DNA of 38,973 nucleotides from CAMENZ01 sp041854955 (lineage in GTDB: Bacteria > Bacillota > Clostridia > Peptostreptococcales > Anaerovoracaceae): the NCBI GenBank assembly GCA_041854955.1, contig JBHADF010000025.1, positions 1-38,973 on the forward strand. Direction: 5' to 3'. The position numbers and the translations under genes were made by a program. This document shows, piece after piece, positions 7,476 through 15,359 of the stretch; position 1 is the first letter of the stretch; each line of letters starts with the position of its first letter. The notes below the pieces were generated by a model that saw nothing but the letters and a program-made list of their open reading frames with translations, ran no database searches and was not told the DNA's origin.

Positions 7476-9353
7476 ATGAAAACGATAGTGATAAATGAAA
7501 AATCAATGTACATTCCCGTGGTGAATGTGGCAGATGACAGGGACTTGGGCGGTTCCTCCATTCCTCTTTTCTCAAGGAAGGACCTCCATTTCAAGTATCT
7601 TGTTATAAACAAAAATGATGATGAAGAATTTCCTGAACAGGTTTTGGCCGAAAGAAAGGACATCCTTTCCTGGAATGCCTATGCTATTACCTTGGAAAGA
7701 GAAACTCCGTTTTTGACGGCAGATGACATACAGCTGTCCGGAGCAGATTATACCGATATGATAGGCTGTGCCGTAAATACAGAGGCCGGCTTGCCTGTGG
7801 GAAATGTAACCTCCATAGATGTAGACCATGAAACGGGAAGGATTCTTTCCATGGTGGTGGAAAACGGCTCCTTTAGCCATACCTTGGCAGGAGAGCAGGT
7901 CCTTTCCATAGACGAATATGACAATATCATGATTCGTGTGGGGCAGAAAAAGAAGGAGGAGCCTGTAGTTGAAGCTAAGCCACAGCCTGAAATTACACAG
8001 GCTGAGAAGGTGGCTGAAAGACCGGAAAATATCACAGAGGATGTTAAGCCTGACATAAAGCAAACTCTGGTGGGCATCCTGGAATTTTTAGAATCCCTGG
8101 ATCTTAAGAAGAAAAGCAACGAAGCTGTCAGCGCCATCCTTCACAATGATGCGGAAGAGCCGGTAGCAAAGGAAGAACCTGTACAAATGGTAGAAAAGGT
8201 TGCTCCTTTAGCAAAAGCGCCCGAAGAAGAGGCGGTTGTTTTTGGGGACTTCACCAAGGTGGAAGAAGACTCTGTGCCCGTCCTCGATTTGGAAGAAGAT
8301 TTCCAGAGCAGTGTAGACCCTCTGCCTGAGCTTATATTTGATGATCCTGCCCCTTGTCATGAGGAGGCTGAAAATCAGCAGGAAACAGGCATTTCTCAGG
8401 AGCAGATGGAGCTCATAATGAGCCGACTCACCAACATCGAGAATCTTCTCCGTGAAATGAAGGCTGAGCAGCAGGTAGAGACTTTAGAGACGGTAGAGCC
8501 GGTGACCATGCCTGATCATTTGGATATGACCGATTTAAGGGCTATAAAGATGGAGGAGGATCCGGAGGAAGAACCGATATCCCTGGAAATCAACAATTTA
8601 GAAGCTGTTCTCCATGAAACTGATGAAGAAAAAGACAGAAAAGAAGCTCATATTGAGATAGTTAAACCGGAAGAACTCGTGTTGGAGACTGAAGCTGAAG
8701 CCCAGCCGGAGCCGGAAACTTTTGGAGCTTCCGAAACTCTGAAAACCTTAGGTACTTTGGAAATATTGAAAACTCCTGAAACAGTCGAAGCTGTCGAAGC
8801 TGTTGAGCCTGTTGTGGCCAATGAACCCGTTGAGGAAGAGTTGCCTTTAAACATCCCCGGTAAGGTGGAAAAGCTCACATTACAGAGCAGACCCGCAGCT
8901 ATGGATGTTAAAACAGCAGACAGCAAGAACAGAATTCGCTTAGAAGCTTTAGACGACATCTTTGGCAGCGAGGTCAAGGCTACAAAGCCCGCCTTCGTAG
9001 CAGAAGCAGGGCCTGCCATAAAGATGGGGAACCTTCCGGAGATGGATATGCCTGAAATGTCTGTTAAGACTCAAGTTATCCCCGAGAAAAAGCCTACAGC
9101 CGTGAAGAAGGAAGCGATAGCAGATTTTGCAGCCTTCCAAAATGTAGCTGCACCGGCAGTGGAAGCTCCTCAGCCGGCAGTTCAAAAGACGAGCAAATCT
9201 ATATTCAGCCCAAAGGCCGGAAAGAAGGAAGCAAAGCCTCAATTTACAGGCCAAAAGGGACAGATTTATCGTAAAAACAGCATATCTCAGATAGTAGGAA
9301 TGGTTATATTTGCAACCACAGTGGCTTCTTTATCCTTCCTGCATATTCTGTAG
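7476..9353 (+). CDS. PRC-barrel protein with long acidic linker and C-terminal membrane anchor
   Basis: This 625-residue protein has three parts. Residues about 1-75 are an N-terminal module without a known name. Residues about 85-155 resemble a PRC barrel (IGCAVNTEAGLPVGNVTSID, then EQVLSIDEYDNIMIRV). After a long Glu/Pro/Val-rich low-complexity region, a single hydrophobic helix ends the protein (SQIVGMVIFATTVASLSFLHI). The body has no signal peptide, so it should be cytoplasmic and tail-anchored. It follows the polytopic protein by 12 bases and precedes pilD. A scaffold linking cytoplasmic pilus components to the membrane is a reasonable guess, not shown. The linker region is probably hypervariable. 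Confidence 0.65.
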   Translation: MKTIVINEKSMYIPVVNVADDRDLGGSSIPLFSRKDLHFKYLVINKNDDEEFPEQVLAERKDILSWNAYAITLERETPFLTADDIQLSGADYTDMIGCAVNTEAGLPVGNVTSIDVDHETGRILSMVVENGSFSHTLAGEQVLSIDEYDNIMIRVGQKKKEEPVVEAKPQPEITQAEKVAERPENITEDVKPDIKQTLVGILEFLESLDLKKKSNEAVSAILHNDAEEPVAKEEPVQMVEKVAPLAKAPEEEAVVFGDFTKVEEDSVPVLDLEEDFQSSVDPLPELIFDDPAPCHEEAENQQETGISQEQMELIMSRLTNIENLLREMKAEQQVETLETVEPVTMPDHLDMTDLRAIKMEEDPEEEPISLEINNLEAVLHETDEEKDRKEAHIEIVKPEELVLETEAEAQPEPETFGASETLKTLGTLEILKTPETVEAVEAVEPVVANEPVEEELPLNIPGKVEKLTLQSRPAAMDVKTADSKNRIRLEALDDIFGSEVKATKPAFVAEAGPAIKMGNLPEMDMPEMSVKTQVIPEKKPTAVKKEAIADFAAFQNVAAPAVEAPQPAVQKTSKSIFSPKAGKKEAKPQFTGQKGQIYRKNSISQIVGMVIFATTVASLSFLHIL

Positions 9354-9413
9354 CTGAAAGCCGCATATAGGCGAACATATATAATTTAATTTCAAAGGAG
9401 TGAGATTTTCTCA

Positions 9414-10211
9414 ATGACAGAACCGATACAAATGGCGGCAGCAGTAATCTTCTTCATTTTAGGTGCAACCATGGGAAGCTTTTACAATGTTCTCGTGGAC
9501 AGACTGCCCAATGATCAGGATGTGGTGCGTGGGCGAAGCGAATGCTCATACTGCCATACGCAGCTTAAGTGGTATGACTTGGTTCCTCTCTTGAGCTTTA
9601 TCTCTCTGGGAGGCAAGTGCCGTTATTGTAAGGAAAAGTTGTCTTACCAATATATGATAAGCGAGCTTATGAGCGGAGGCTTGTTTCTCCTTGCATATAT
9701 CTTTTGGGGCAGTTATGGGGACTACTTTAGGATGCTCTCCATGATTATGCTTTGGTCCATGCTGCTGGTCGTAGGCTTCATGGACTACAAATACAAAATA
9801 GTCATCGACCAGGTACTGCTCGGATTTGCAGTACCCGGTGTTGTCTTAACACTTTTGGCAGGAACGAATTGGAAAACCGTGGTTTACGGCGGTTTGGCAG
9901 GCTTGGCCTTTTACGGTCTTATATATGTGCTGGCCAGACTTGTATTCCGCAAGGAAGGCTTCGGCATGGGGGATGTCCTTTTGATGACAGCTATAGGAGT
10001 TTTCTTAGGACCCAAAGAAGCTTTAGCCACAGGATTTCTTTCCTTCTATTGTTGTATTATATTTATTTTCATAATTAAGATAAGAGACAGAAAGCTGGAA
10101 AAGGAATTGGAAATTCCCTTTGCACCTTCTATGTGCATAACCGCCTTTTTTGTTTCTCTGTATAGCGAAGAAATTATTTCTTTTTTCATGAATATTCTCG
10201 GATACAGATAA
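9414..10211 (+). CDS. pilD: Prepilin peptidase / N-methyltransferase PilD
   Basis: This 265-residue integral membrane aspartyl protease removes the leader of type IV prepilins after Gly and methylates the new N-terminus. Visible motifs are GSFYNVLVDRLP, two CxxC pairs for zinc (C44/C47 and C69/C72), the catalytic Asp124 in FMDYKYK and Asp187 in GFGMGD. The cytoplasmic zinc domain goes with the methyltransferase activity, so this is the bifunctional type. Its substrates are presumably the four pilin-like proteins upstream. An AAAGGAG ribosome binding site is present. Confidence 0.95.
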   Translation: MTEPIQMAAAVIFFILGATMGSFYNVLVDRLPNDQDVVRGRSECSYCHTQLKWYDLVPLLSFISLGGKCRYCKEKLSYQYMISELMSGGLFLLAYIFWGSYGDYFRMLSMIMLWSMLLVVGFMDYKYKIVIDQVLLGFAVPGVVLTLLAGTNWKTVVYGGLAGLAFYGLIYVLARLVFRKEGFGMGDVLLMTAIGVFLGPKEALATGFLSFYCCIIFIFIIKIRDRKLEKELEIPFAPSMCITAFFVSLYSEEIISFFMNILGYR

Positions 10212-10224
10212 TCTGAGAGGGGGA

Positions 10225-11778
10225 ATGGGTATGGATATGGATACGAAAACCTTATTAAAAAGTATTTCAAAGAGCACCAACATCGACTTCTATGATTTGG
10301 ACAATGAAGAAATAGAGGACGCCGCCGTCAAGCTGGTAAATGAAAAGATAGCCAGAGAGCATCATCTGATACCGGTCAGACTTATAGACGGAAGCCTTTA
10401 TGTGGCTATGGAAGACCCTTTGGACTTTGCCGCCATAGATGATATAAAAATCATGTCGGGAAAGAAAGTGGTTCCCATCTTGGCCACCGCTCAGGCCATC
10501 AAAATAGCGCAGGACAATCACTACACCAGTTCTGAGCAGACTGAGCAGGCTCTGAGAGATTTTGCCAATGACAATGAGGAAGATAAGGAAAAGGAATTCG
10601 ACGCCTCCTTTGCTGATATTGAGAGCGCACCTATAGTTCGTATCGTAAATTCCATTTTCACCGACTCTATAAATATGAATGTCAGCGATATTCATATCGA
10701 GCCCTTTGAAAATGAAATCCGTGTCAGAGTCCGTATAGACGGTGACCTGAAAGAGCTGACAAAGCTGCCTCGAAACACCCTTTCCGGACTGGTAACAAGA
10801 ATAAAGATAATGGCAGACCTGAACATTGCCGAGACAAAGCGCCCTCAAGACGGTCGTGTTAAGCTGAAATTCGGGGATGTATATGTAAACATGCGTATAT
10901 CTATTTTGCCCGCCATGTATGGTGAGAAAATCGTTATACGACTTTTGAATAAGGGTGCCGGCGTTATGGACAAGTCCAAAATCGGCCTTTCACCCTACAA
11001 CCTGGCTCAGATAGAAAAGCTGATGAAAATTTCCGAGGGAATCATCCTACTTACAGGGCCTACGGGAAGTGGTAAGACCACCACACTCTACTCTTTGCTC
11101 AAGGACTTCAATACTATAAACAAGAATATCATCACCCTAGAAGACCCTGTGGAATTCCAGATGGCAGGTATAAATCAGGTACAGGTAAATTCTAAAATTG
11201 GAATGACCTTTGCCAGCGGCCTTCGTTCCATCCTCCGTCAAGACCCGGATATCATCATGCTGGGAGAGATTCGAGATGAAGAAACGGCCCAGATAGCCAT
11301 ACGTTCCGCCGTTACGGGACATATAGTGCTGTCAACCCTCCATACCAACGACACAGCCAGCTCCATTTCACGACTTGCCGACATGGGTATACCTAAATAC
11401 ATGGTAACCAGCGCCGTAGCCGGAATTGTAGCTCAGCGACTTCTGAAAAGAGTTTGCACCCAATGTGCCGAAGAGCACCCCGCCACAGAGCAGGAACAGG
11501 AGATTTTGGGAATCAAGGAACCTGTCATGCTGAAAAAAGGCAAGGGTTGCACCTACTGTGGGCAGACAGGCTACAAGGGCCGTATTGCCATACACGAAGT
11601 ATTGGTAATGGACCGCGACTTGAAGAACATGGCCAACAGCAACGCCAGCACCGACGAGATAAAGGATGCCGCCAGAGCCAAGGGCATGAAGACCTTGGAG
11701 GAAACGGCTCGAGAGCTGGTACTGGAAGGAACCACCACCATTGATGAGATGGTAAGAGCTACTTACAACCTGGATTAG
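10225..11778 (+). CDS. pilB: Type IV pilus extension ATPase PilB (GspE family)
   Basis: This 517-residue hexameric motor ATPase powers pilus assembly. An N-terminal GspE-type domain (about 30-110) precedes the ATPase core with Walker A GPTGSGKTT (278-286), an Asp box, Walker B (IIMLGEIRDEETAQ) and a His box. A C-terminal tetracysteine zinc site (CTQC and CTYC) is typical of PilB rather than PilT. The start is uncertain: ATG 10225, 10231 and 10237 are in frame, and GAGAGGGGG at 10215-10223 fits the second or third better. It is the last gene of the pilus operon, followed by a terminator. Confidence 0.93.
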   Translation: MGMDMDTKTLLKSISKSTNIDFYDLDNEEIEDAAVKLVNEKIAREHHLIPVRLIDGSLYVAMEDPLDFAAIDDIKIMSGKKVVPILATAQAIKIAQDNHYTSSEQTEQALRDFANDNEEDKEKEFDASFADIESAPIVRIVNSIFTDSINMNVSDIHIEPFENEIRVRVRIDGDLKELTKLPRNTLSGLVTRIKIMADLNIAETKRPQDGRVKLKFGDVYVNMRISILPAMYGEKIVIRLLNKGAGVMDKSKIGLSPYNLAQIEKLMKISEGIILLTGPTGSGKTTTLYSLLKDFNTINKNIITLEDPVEFQMAGINQVQVNSKIGMTFASGLRSILRQDPDIIMLGEIRDEETAQIAIRSAVTGHIVLSTLHTNDTASSISRLADMGIPKYMVTSAVAGIVAQRLLKRVCTQCAEEHPATEQEQEILGIKEPVMLKKGKGCTYCGQTGYKGRIAIHEVLVMDRDLKNMANSNASTDEIKDAARAKGMKTLEETARELVLEGTTTIDEMVRATYNLD

Positions 11779-11796
11779 CAAAATATGATTATGAAG

Positions 11797-11827
11797 AACA
11801 GCTTCGCCTTTGCGGGCTGTTTTTTTA
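11797..11827 (+). terminator. Rho-independent terminator of the pilus operon
   Basis: AACAGC pairs with GCTGTT, with an inner CGC/GCG pairing around CTTT, followed by a run of T. It lies 19 bases after the pilB stop codon. Confidence 0.85.
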
Positions 11828-11894
11828 TGTGGTGAGAGGGGCGGCGGAGGCGCTGCGTTACAAGGTGGCCCGTATGTCATACCGATAACTCTAT

Positions 11895-11929
11895 GTTGGC
11901 GGAATAATAGCTGAGGGCTGCGAAAGCGG
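11895..11929 (+). pseudogene. Relic of a fabK-like gene
   Basis: These 35 intergenic bases match 17501-17535 in the fabK gene at 32 of 35 positions by direct comparison. The matched part encodes the segment before the catalytic His (GIIAEGCESG). Two of the three differences are synonymous in the fabK frame and the third changes Asp to Gly. The match stops sharply on both sides. It is probably the remains of a second fabK copy or a small transferred fragment. It lies between palindromic repeats. Confidence 0.6.
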
Positions 11930-11940
11930 GTGGTCCGGAT

Positions 11941-11979
11941 GTCATACCAATCAGGAGGTTTCGCTCGGTTTGGCATGAC
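11941..11979. repeat. Imperfect palindrome, cluster 1, copy a
   Basis: The 39-bp unit has arms GTCATACCAA and TTGGCATGAC (one mismatch) around a centre of about 19 bases. A lone GTCATACC half-site lies just upstream at 11876-11883. Confidence 0.7.
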
Positions 11980-12013
11980 AAAAATTCCATTTTCTGGGAA
12001 ATATCGAGGATAA

Positions 12014-12051
12014 ATCATACCAAACAGGTTTTTTAGCCGATTTGGTATGAC
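12014..12051. repeat. Imperfect palindrome, cluster 1, copy b
   Basis: The 38-bp unit has arms TCATACCAAA and TTTGGTATGA (perfect, 10 bp). A further degenerate copy is seen at 12071-12104, where CCAAAT pairs with ATTTGG and the right half-site TTTGGTATGA is intact. Confidence 0.72.
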
Positions 12052-12109
12052 TGTTTTCCGGGTTTCTTTAGCCAAATGGCCCCGAAAGACCGATTTGGTA
12101 TGATTTCAC

Positions 12110-12317
12110 GCCGGCCACCTCGGAAAGCTCGCCCTGCCGGCCACCTTGGAAACCCCGCCCTGCCGGCCACCTCGGAAACCCCGCCCCGCCGGCCACCCCG
12201 GAAACCCCGCCCCGCCGGCCACCTCGGAAGCCCCGCCCTGCCGGCCACCCCGGAAAGCCCGCCCTGCCGGCCACCTCGGAAGCCCCGCCCTGCCGGCCAC
12301 CCCGGAAAGCCCGCCCC
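12110..12317. repeat. Eight 26-bp GC-rich tandem repeats
   Basis: Eight direct repeats of exactly 26 bp start at 12110, 12136, 12162, 12188, 12214, 12240, 12266 and 12292, and a ninth partial unit starts at 12318. Each begins GCCGGCCACC, has GGAA in the middle and ends CGCCC followed by T or C. Variation is confined to a few sites, and units alternate between a TCGG and a CCGG version in the 3' half. Because 26 is not a multiple of 3, open frames through it on both strands are artefacts. The minus strand carries GGG and GGGG runs in each unit. GC content is far above that of the surroundings. Confidence 0.95.
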
Positions 12318-12376
12318 GCCGGCCCTTATCCCCCCACGCTAAAATATGTTAGTTTTGTGAAATTTGGCGAAAAATA

Positions 12377-12405
12377 TTGACTTGGAGCGGTCAAACTGTT
12401 AATAT
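12377..12405 (+). promoter_or_regulatory. Promoter of the fatty-acid synthesis operon
   Basis: TTGACT, 17 bases, TAATAT: close to the vegetative sigma consensus. The predicted start of transcription is near 12412, leaving a leader of about 140 bases before acpP. Confidence 0.8.
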
Positions 12406-12418
12406 GGTTAAAGAATTT

Positions 12419-12452
12419 TACTTAAAATATTTTAACTAAAAATATTTAAGTA
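12419..12452. promoter_or_regulatory. AT-rich palindromic operator candidate upstream of acpP
   Basis: The 34-bp imperfect palindrome has outer arms TACTTAAA and TTTAAGTA and contains the perfect palindrome TTAAAATATTTTAA (12422-12435). It lies just after the predicted transcription start, a position suited to repression. The MarR regulator at the end of the operon is the obvious candidate to bind it. That pairing is inferred. Confidence 0.6.
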
Positions 12453-12552
12453 AGTCTCCCGGACTTGACCCTGTGGAGCTTAATCCAAAGGAGCCAGCCC
12501 GACACACATAAAAACGAAAACAAAACCTAAAGAAAACACGGAGGATAATGAA

Positions 12553-12783
12553 ATGATTTTTGAAACAGTTAAAGAAACTATGGTTAATTCCCTTGGTTGC
12601 GATGCAGACAAGATTACTATGGAAGCCAGCCTTGCAGAGGACTTGAAGATTGACTCCCTTGATGCTGTTGAGCTTGTAATGGCCTTAGAGGAAGCCTTCG
12701 ACATTCAGATTCCCGACGAGGAGCTTTCATCCATGCTCACTGTAAAGAACATCGTTGACTGTATCGAAAAATATCAGGCTTAA
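12553..12783 (+). CDS. acpP: Acyl carrier protein
   Basis: This 76-residue acidic four-helix protein carries growing acyl chains on 4'-phosphopantetheine attached to Ser35 in the DSLDAVELVMALEE motif. Length and motif are standard. A GGAGG ribosome binding site precedes ATG 12553. It is the first gene of the fatty-acid operon, so ACP gets the highest dose from the promoter at 12377. No ACP synthase is seen in the window. Confidence 0.97.
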   Translation: MIFETVKETMVNSLGCDADKITMEASLAEDLKIDSLDAVELVMALEEAFDIQIPDEELSSMLTVKNIVDCIEKYQA

Positions 12784-12787
12784 TCCG

Positions 12788-13252
12788 ATGGAAAAAAAAG
12801 AAATACTTGAACTCATTGAGATTTTCAACCAAAAGGGGCTGACGGAGCTTTCCATAGAAAACGAAGGCTTTTCCCTGACTCTGAAAAAGGAGCCGGCTCC
12901 TATGCGAGTGGAAGCACCCATATATCAGAGTGTTGGAACACCTCAGGTCGAAAGTATTCCTCCTGCACAGGCACCTGCAAGCCCGGTAGCTGCACCGACA
13001 AAACCTCTGTCCGAAGGGGCGGTTACAGCTCCCCTTGTGGGTGTATTTTATGAGTCCTCGGCACCGGGAGAAGCTCCCTTCGTAAAGATTGGAGATACGG
13101 TGGAAAAGGGTCAGACCCTCTGCCTCATAGAAGCTATGAAGATGATGAACGAGCTTAAGGCGCAGGAAAAGGGAATAATAAGAGACATTAAGGTTGAAAA
13201 CGGACAGATGGTAGAGTTCGGACAGGTTATTTTCGAGGTAGAAAAATGTTAA
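12788..13252 (+). CDS. accB: Acetyl-CoA carboxylase biotin carboxyl carrier protein
   Basis: This 154-residue protein carries biotin on Lys118 in the EAMKMMNE motif. An N-terminal helical part (MEKKEILELIEIF), an Ala/Pro-rich hinge (about 50-75) and the C-terminal biotinyl domain give the usual BCCP layout. I chose ATG 12788, 4 bases after the acpP stop, over an upstream in-frame ATG at 12755 that lies inside acpP, because the homologous N-terminus begins MEKKEI. It overlaps accC by 7 bases. Confidence 0.95.
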   Translation: MEKKEILELIEIFNQKGLTELSIENEGFSLTLKKEPAPMRVEAPIYQSVGTPQVESIPPAQAPASPVAAPTKPLSEGAVTAPLVGVFYESSAPGEAPFVKIGDTVEKGQTLCLIEAMKMMNELKAQEKGIIRDIKVENGQMVEFGQVIFEVEKC

Positions 13253-14625
13253 AAAAGGTCCTTGTTGCCAACCGGGGAGAAATTGCGGTACGGGTAATAA
13301 GAGAATGTGCGGATAACTCCATAGCCACGGTTTCGGTCTATTCTACAGCGGACAAGCATTCACTCCACGCTATCATAGGCGGAGAATCTGTTTGCATCGG
13401 AGGCCCGCGAGCCACGGAGAGCTATCTCAGCATTTCCAATATTATAGAGGCGGCTAAGGGAACCGGCTGTGACGGTCTCCATCCCGGCTTCGGCTTTCTG
13501 TCTGAAAACAGTGAGCTGGCGAGACAGTGCAGGGAGGAAGGCATCAAGTTTATCGGTCCTTCCGCTGAGGTTATAGAAACCATGGGAAACAAGGCCACGG
13601 CCCGCCGCATGATGATAGAGGCAGGGGTGCCTGTGGTGCCCGGTTCCGAAGGCACGGTAAAATCCGCAGAGGAAGCCCTTGAAATAGGTAGGGCTATGGG
13701 ATACCCGATTTTGCTGAAGGCTGCTGCCGGCGGTGGCGGACGAGGCATGAGGCGAGTATACAGAGAAGAGGATGTGAAGGAAGCCTTTGAAGCTGCCTCC
13801 GCTGAGGCTTTAAGCTGCTTCGGTGACGGCTCCATGTATGTGGAAAAGCTCATAGAGAAACCTCGACATATAGAATTTCAGATTTTGGCCGACTCCTTCG
13901 GCAATGTGATACATTTAGGCGAAAGAGACTGCTCCATCCAGCGAAGAAACCAGAAGATGGTGGAGGAGGCTCCGGCTTGGGGCCTTTCCAAGGAGCTGAG
14001 AGCCAAGATGGGCCAGGCTGCCGTAAAGGCGGCTAAGGCGGCAAAATACGAAAACGCAGGAACCATAGAATTTGTCGTAGATAAAGACGATAACTTCTAT
14101 TTTATAGAGATGAATACCAGAATTCAGGTAGAGCACCCTGTAACGGAAATGGTTACGGGAGTAAACATTGTGAAGGAGCAGCTGAGAATTGCTTCAGGAC
14201 TTCCTCTCTCCAAAACTCAGGATGATATAAAAATCCAAGGCCATGCCATAGAGTGCAGGATAACGGCGGAAAAGGTTTTTGAAGATTTCAGACCTTGTCC
14301 CGGCAATGTGGACTTCCTCCATTTTCCTGCGGGGGCAGGGGTCCGGGTGGACAGTGCCCTCTACAACGGCTGTGAGATAAGCCCCTTCTACGACTCCATG
14401 GTGGCCAAGGTCATCGTAAAGGGAGACAACCGCCTAGAGGCGGTTAGGCGCATGAGAAGGGCCTTGGAGGAAATGGTAATCACAGGAGTGGAGACTACTT
14501 TGCCTCTCCAGAATTTGCTCATGTATAATCAGGCCTTCATGAGAGGCGGATATACTACCGCATTTATGGAGGAAAATCTGGCCGGCATACTTCAGATCTA
14601 TAAAGCGGCAGGAGCGGAGATATGA
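13246..14625 (+). CDS. accC: Acetyl-CoA carboxylase, biotin carboxylase subunit
   Basis: This 459-residue ATP-grasp enzyme carboxylates the biotin of AccB using ATP and bicarbonate. The N-terminal motif MLKKVLVANRGEIAVRVIRE, the glycine-rich ATP loop GGGGRGMR, and the catalytic stretches FIEMNTRIQVEHPVTE are all present. Length is standard. It overlaps both neighbours (7 bases with accB, 4 with accD), so the four acc subunits are translationally linked, fitting the fixed stoichiometry of the complex. Confidence 0.97.
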   Translation: MLKKVLVANRGEIAVRVIRECADNSIATVSVYSTADKHSLHAIIGGESVCIGGPRATESYLSISNIIEAAKGTGCDGLHPGFGFLSENSELARQCREEGIKFIGPSAEVIETMGNKATARRMMIEAGVPVVPGSEGTVKSAEEALEIGRAMGYPILLKAAAGGGGRGMRRVYREEDVKEAFEAASAEALSCFGDGSMYVEKLIEKPRHIEFQILADSFGNVIHLGERDCSIQRRNQKMVEEAPAWGLSKELRAKMGQAAVKAAKAAKYENAGTIEFVVDKDDNFYFIEMNTRIQVEHPVTEMVTGVNIVKEQLRIASGLPLSKTQDDIKIQGHAIECRITAEKVFEDFRPCPGNVDFLHFPAGAGVRVDSALYNGCEISPFYDSMVAKVIVKGDNRLEAVRRMRRALEEMVITGVETTLPLQNLLMYNQAFMRGGYTTAFMEENLAGILQIYKAAGAEI

Positions 14626-15359
14626 ATCCTTTTAAAAGAAAAAAAGACCTCCTCATATCCCTTAAAAATGCGGGAGAAAAGGAGAATAAAAACAGAATAC
14701 AGGAAGTTGTGGACAGGGGCAGCTTTCGCCAGATTTGCGGCTCCCTCAGGGGAGGCAATCCTCTGGGCTTTCCCGGCTACGGAGAAAAGCTGGAAGCAGA
14801 GCGCAAGAAGACCGGCATGAAGGAAGCTGTAATCACAGGCACCGGCAGGATTGACGGCATAAAGACCGTAATCTGCATGATGGACAACAGGTTTATGATG
14901 GCCAGCATGGGCACGGCGGTGGGAGAAAAGATAACGAGAGCTATCGAGTATGCCACCTCCAAGAAGCTCCCCCTTGTCATATTTTGCACATCGGGAGGAG
15001 CCAGAATGCAGGAGGGCATCCTATCCCTGTTCCAGATGGCTAAGACAGCTGCTGCCGTAAGAAAGCACAGCGCAGCAGGACTGCTCTATGTGGCGGTGCT
15101 GACCCACCCTACCACGGGAGGTGTTACGGCCAGCTTTGCCAGCTTAGGCGATATAACCTTGGCCGAGCCCGGTGCTCTCATAGGCTTTGCAGGGCCCAGA
15201 GTCATCGAGCAGACCATAGGAGAAACCCTGCCGGAAGGCTTCCAAAGCTCTGAATATCTTTTGGAGCACGGCTTTATAGATGCCATAGTTACCAGAGAAG
15301 AAATGAGAGAAAAGCTTTCCGTAATTTTGCGAATCCACAGCAGGAGGAGGACGAGATGA
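14622..15359 (+). CDS. accD: Acetyl-CoA carboxylase carboxyltransferase beta subunit, without zinc ribbon
   Basis: This 245-residue subunit, with AccA, transfers the carboxyl group from biotin to acetyl-CoA to make malonyl-CoA. The crotonase-type core is intact: FCTSGGARMQEGILSLFQMA, LTHPTTGGVTASFA, and ALIGFAGPRVIEQT. The usual N-terminal Cys4 zinc ribbon (about 40 residues, two CxxC pairs) is missing; the core is reached after only about 30 basic and helical residues (MNPFKRKKD...). The start overlaps accC by 4 bases (ATGA), so no longer form is available. It overlaps accA by 4 bases. Confidence 0.93.
   Translation: MNPFKRKKDLLISLKNAGEKENKNRIQEVVDRGSFRQICGSLRGGNPLGFPGYGEKLEAERKKTGMKEAVITGTGRIDGIKTVICMMDNRFMMASMGTAVGEKITRAIEYATSKKLPLVIFCTSGGARMQEGILSLFQMAKTAAAVRKHSAAGLLYVAVLTHPTTGGVTASFASLGDITLAEPGALIGFAGPRVIEQTIGETLPEGFQSSEYLLEHGFIDAIVTREEMREKLSVILRIHSRRRTR

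Noticed and set aside
9354..9413. Separate promoter for pilD-pilB
   Set aside because: No -35/-10 pair of acceptable quality was found; the genes are best read as part of the pilus operon.
12110..12335. Possible CRISPR array
   Set aside because: The units are contiguous direct repeats with no unique spacers, and no cas gene is present.
12033..12352. Several overlapping 60-88-residue open frames on both strands, rich in Arg, Pro and Gly
   Set aside because: They read through the 26-bp tandem repeat in different frames; the unit is not a multiple of three and no ribosome binding site precedes them.
12755..12787. Upstream start for accB
   Set aside because: It lies inside acpP; the family N-terminus and the position after the acpP stop favour 12788.
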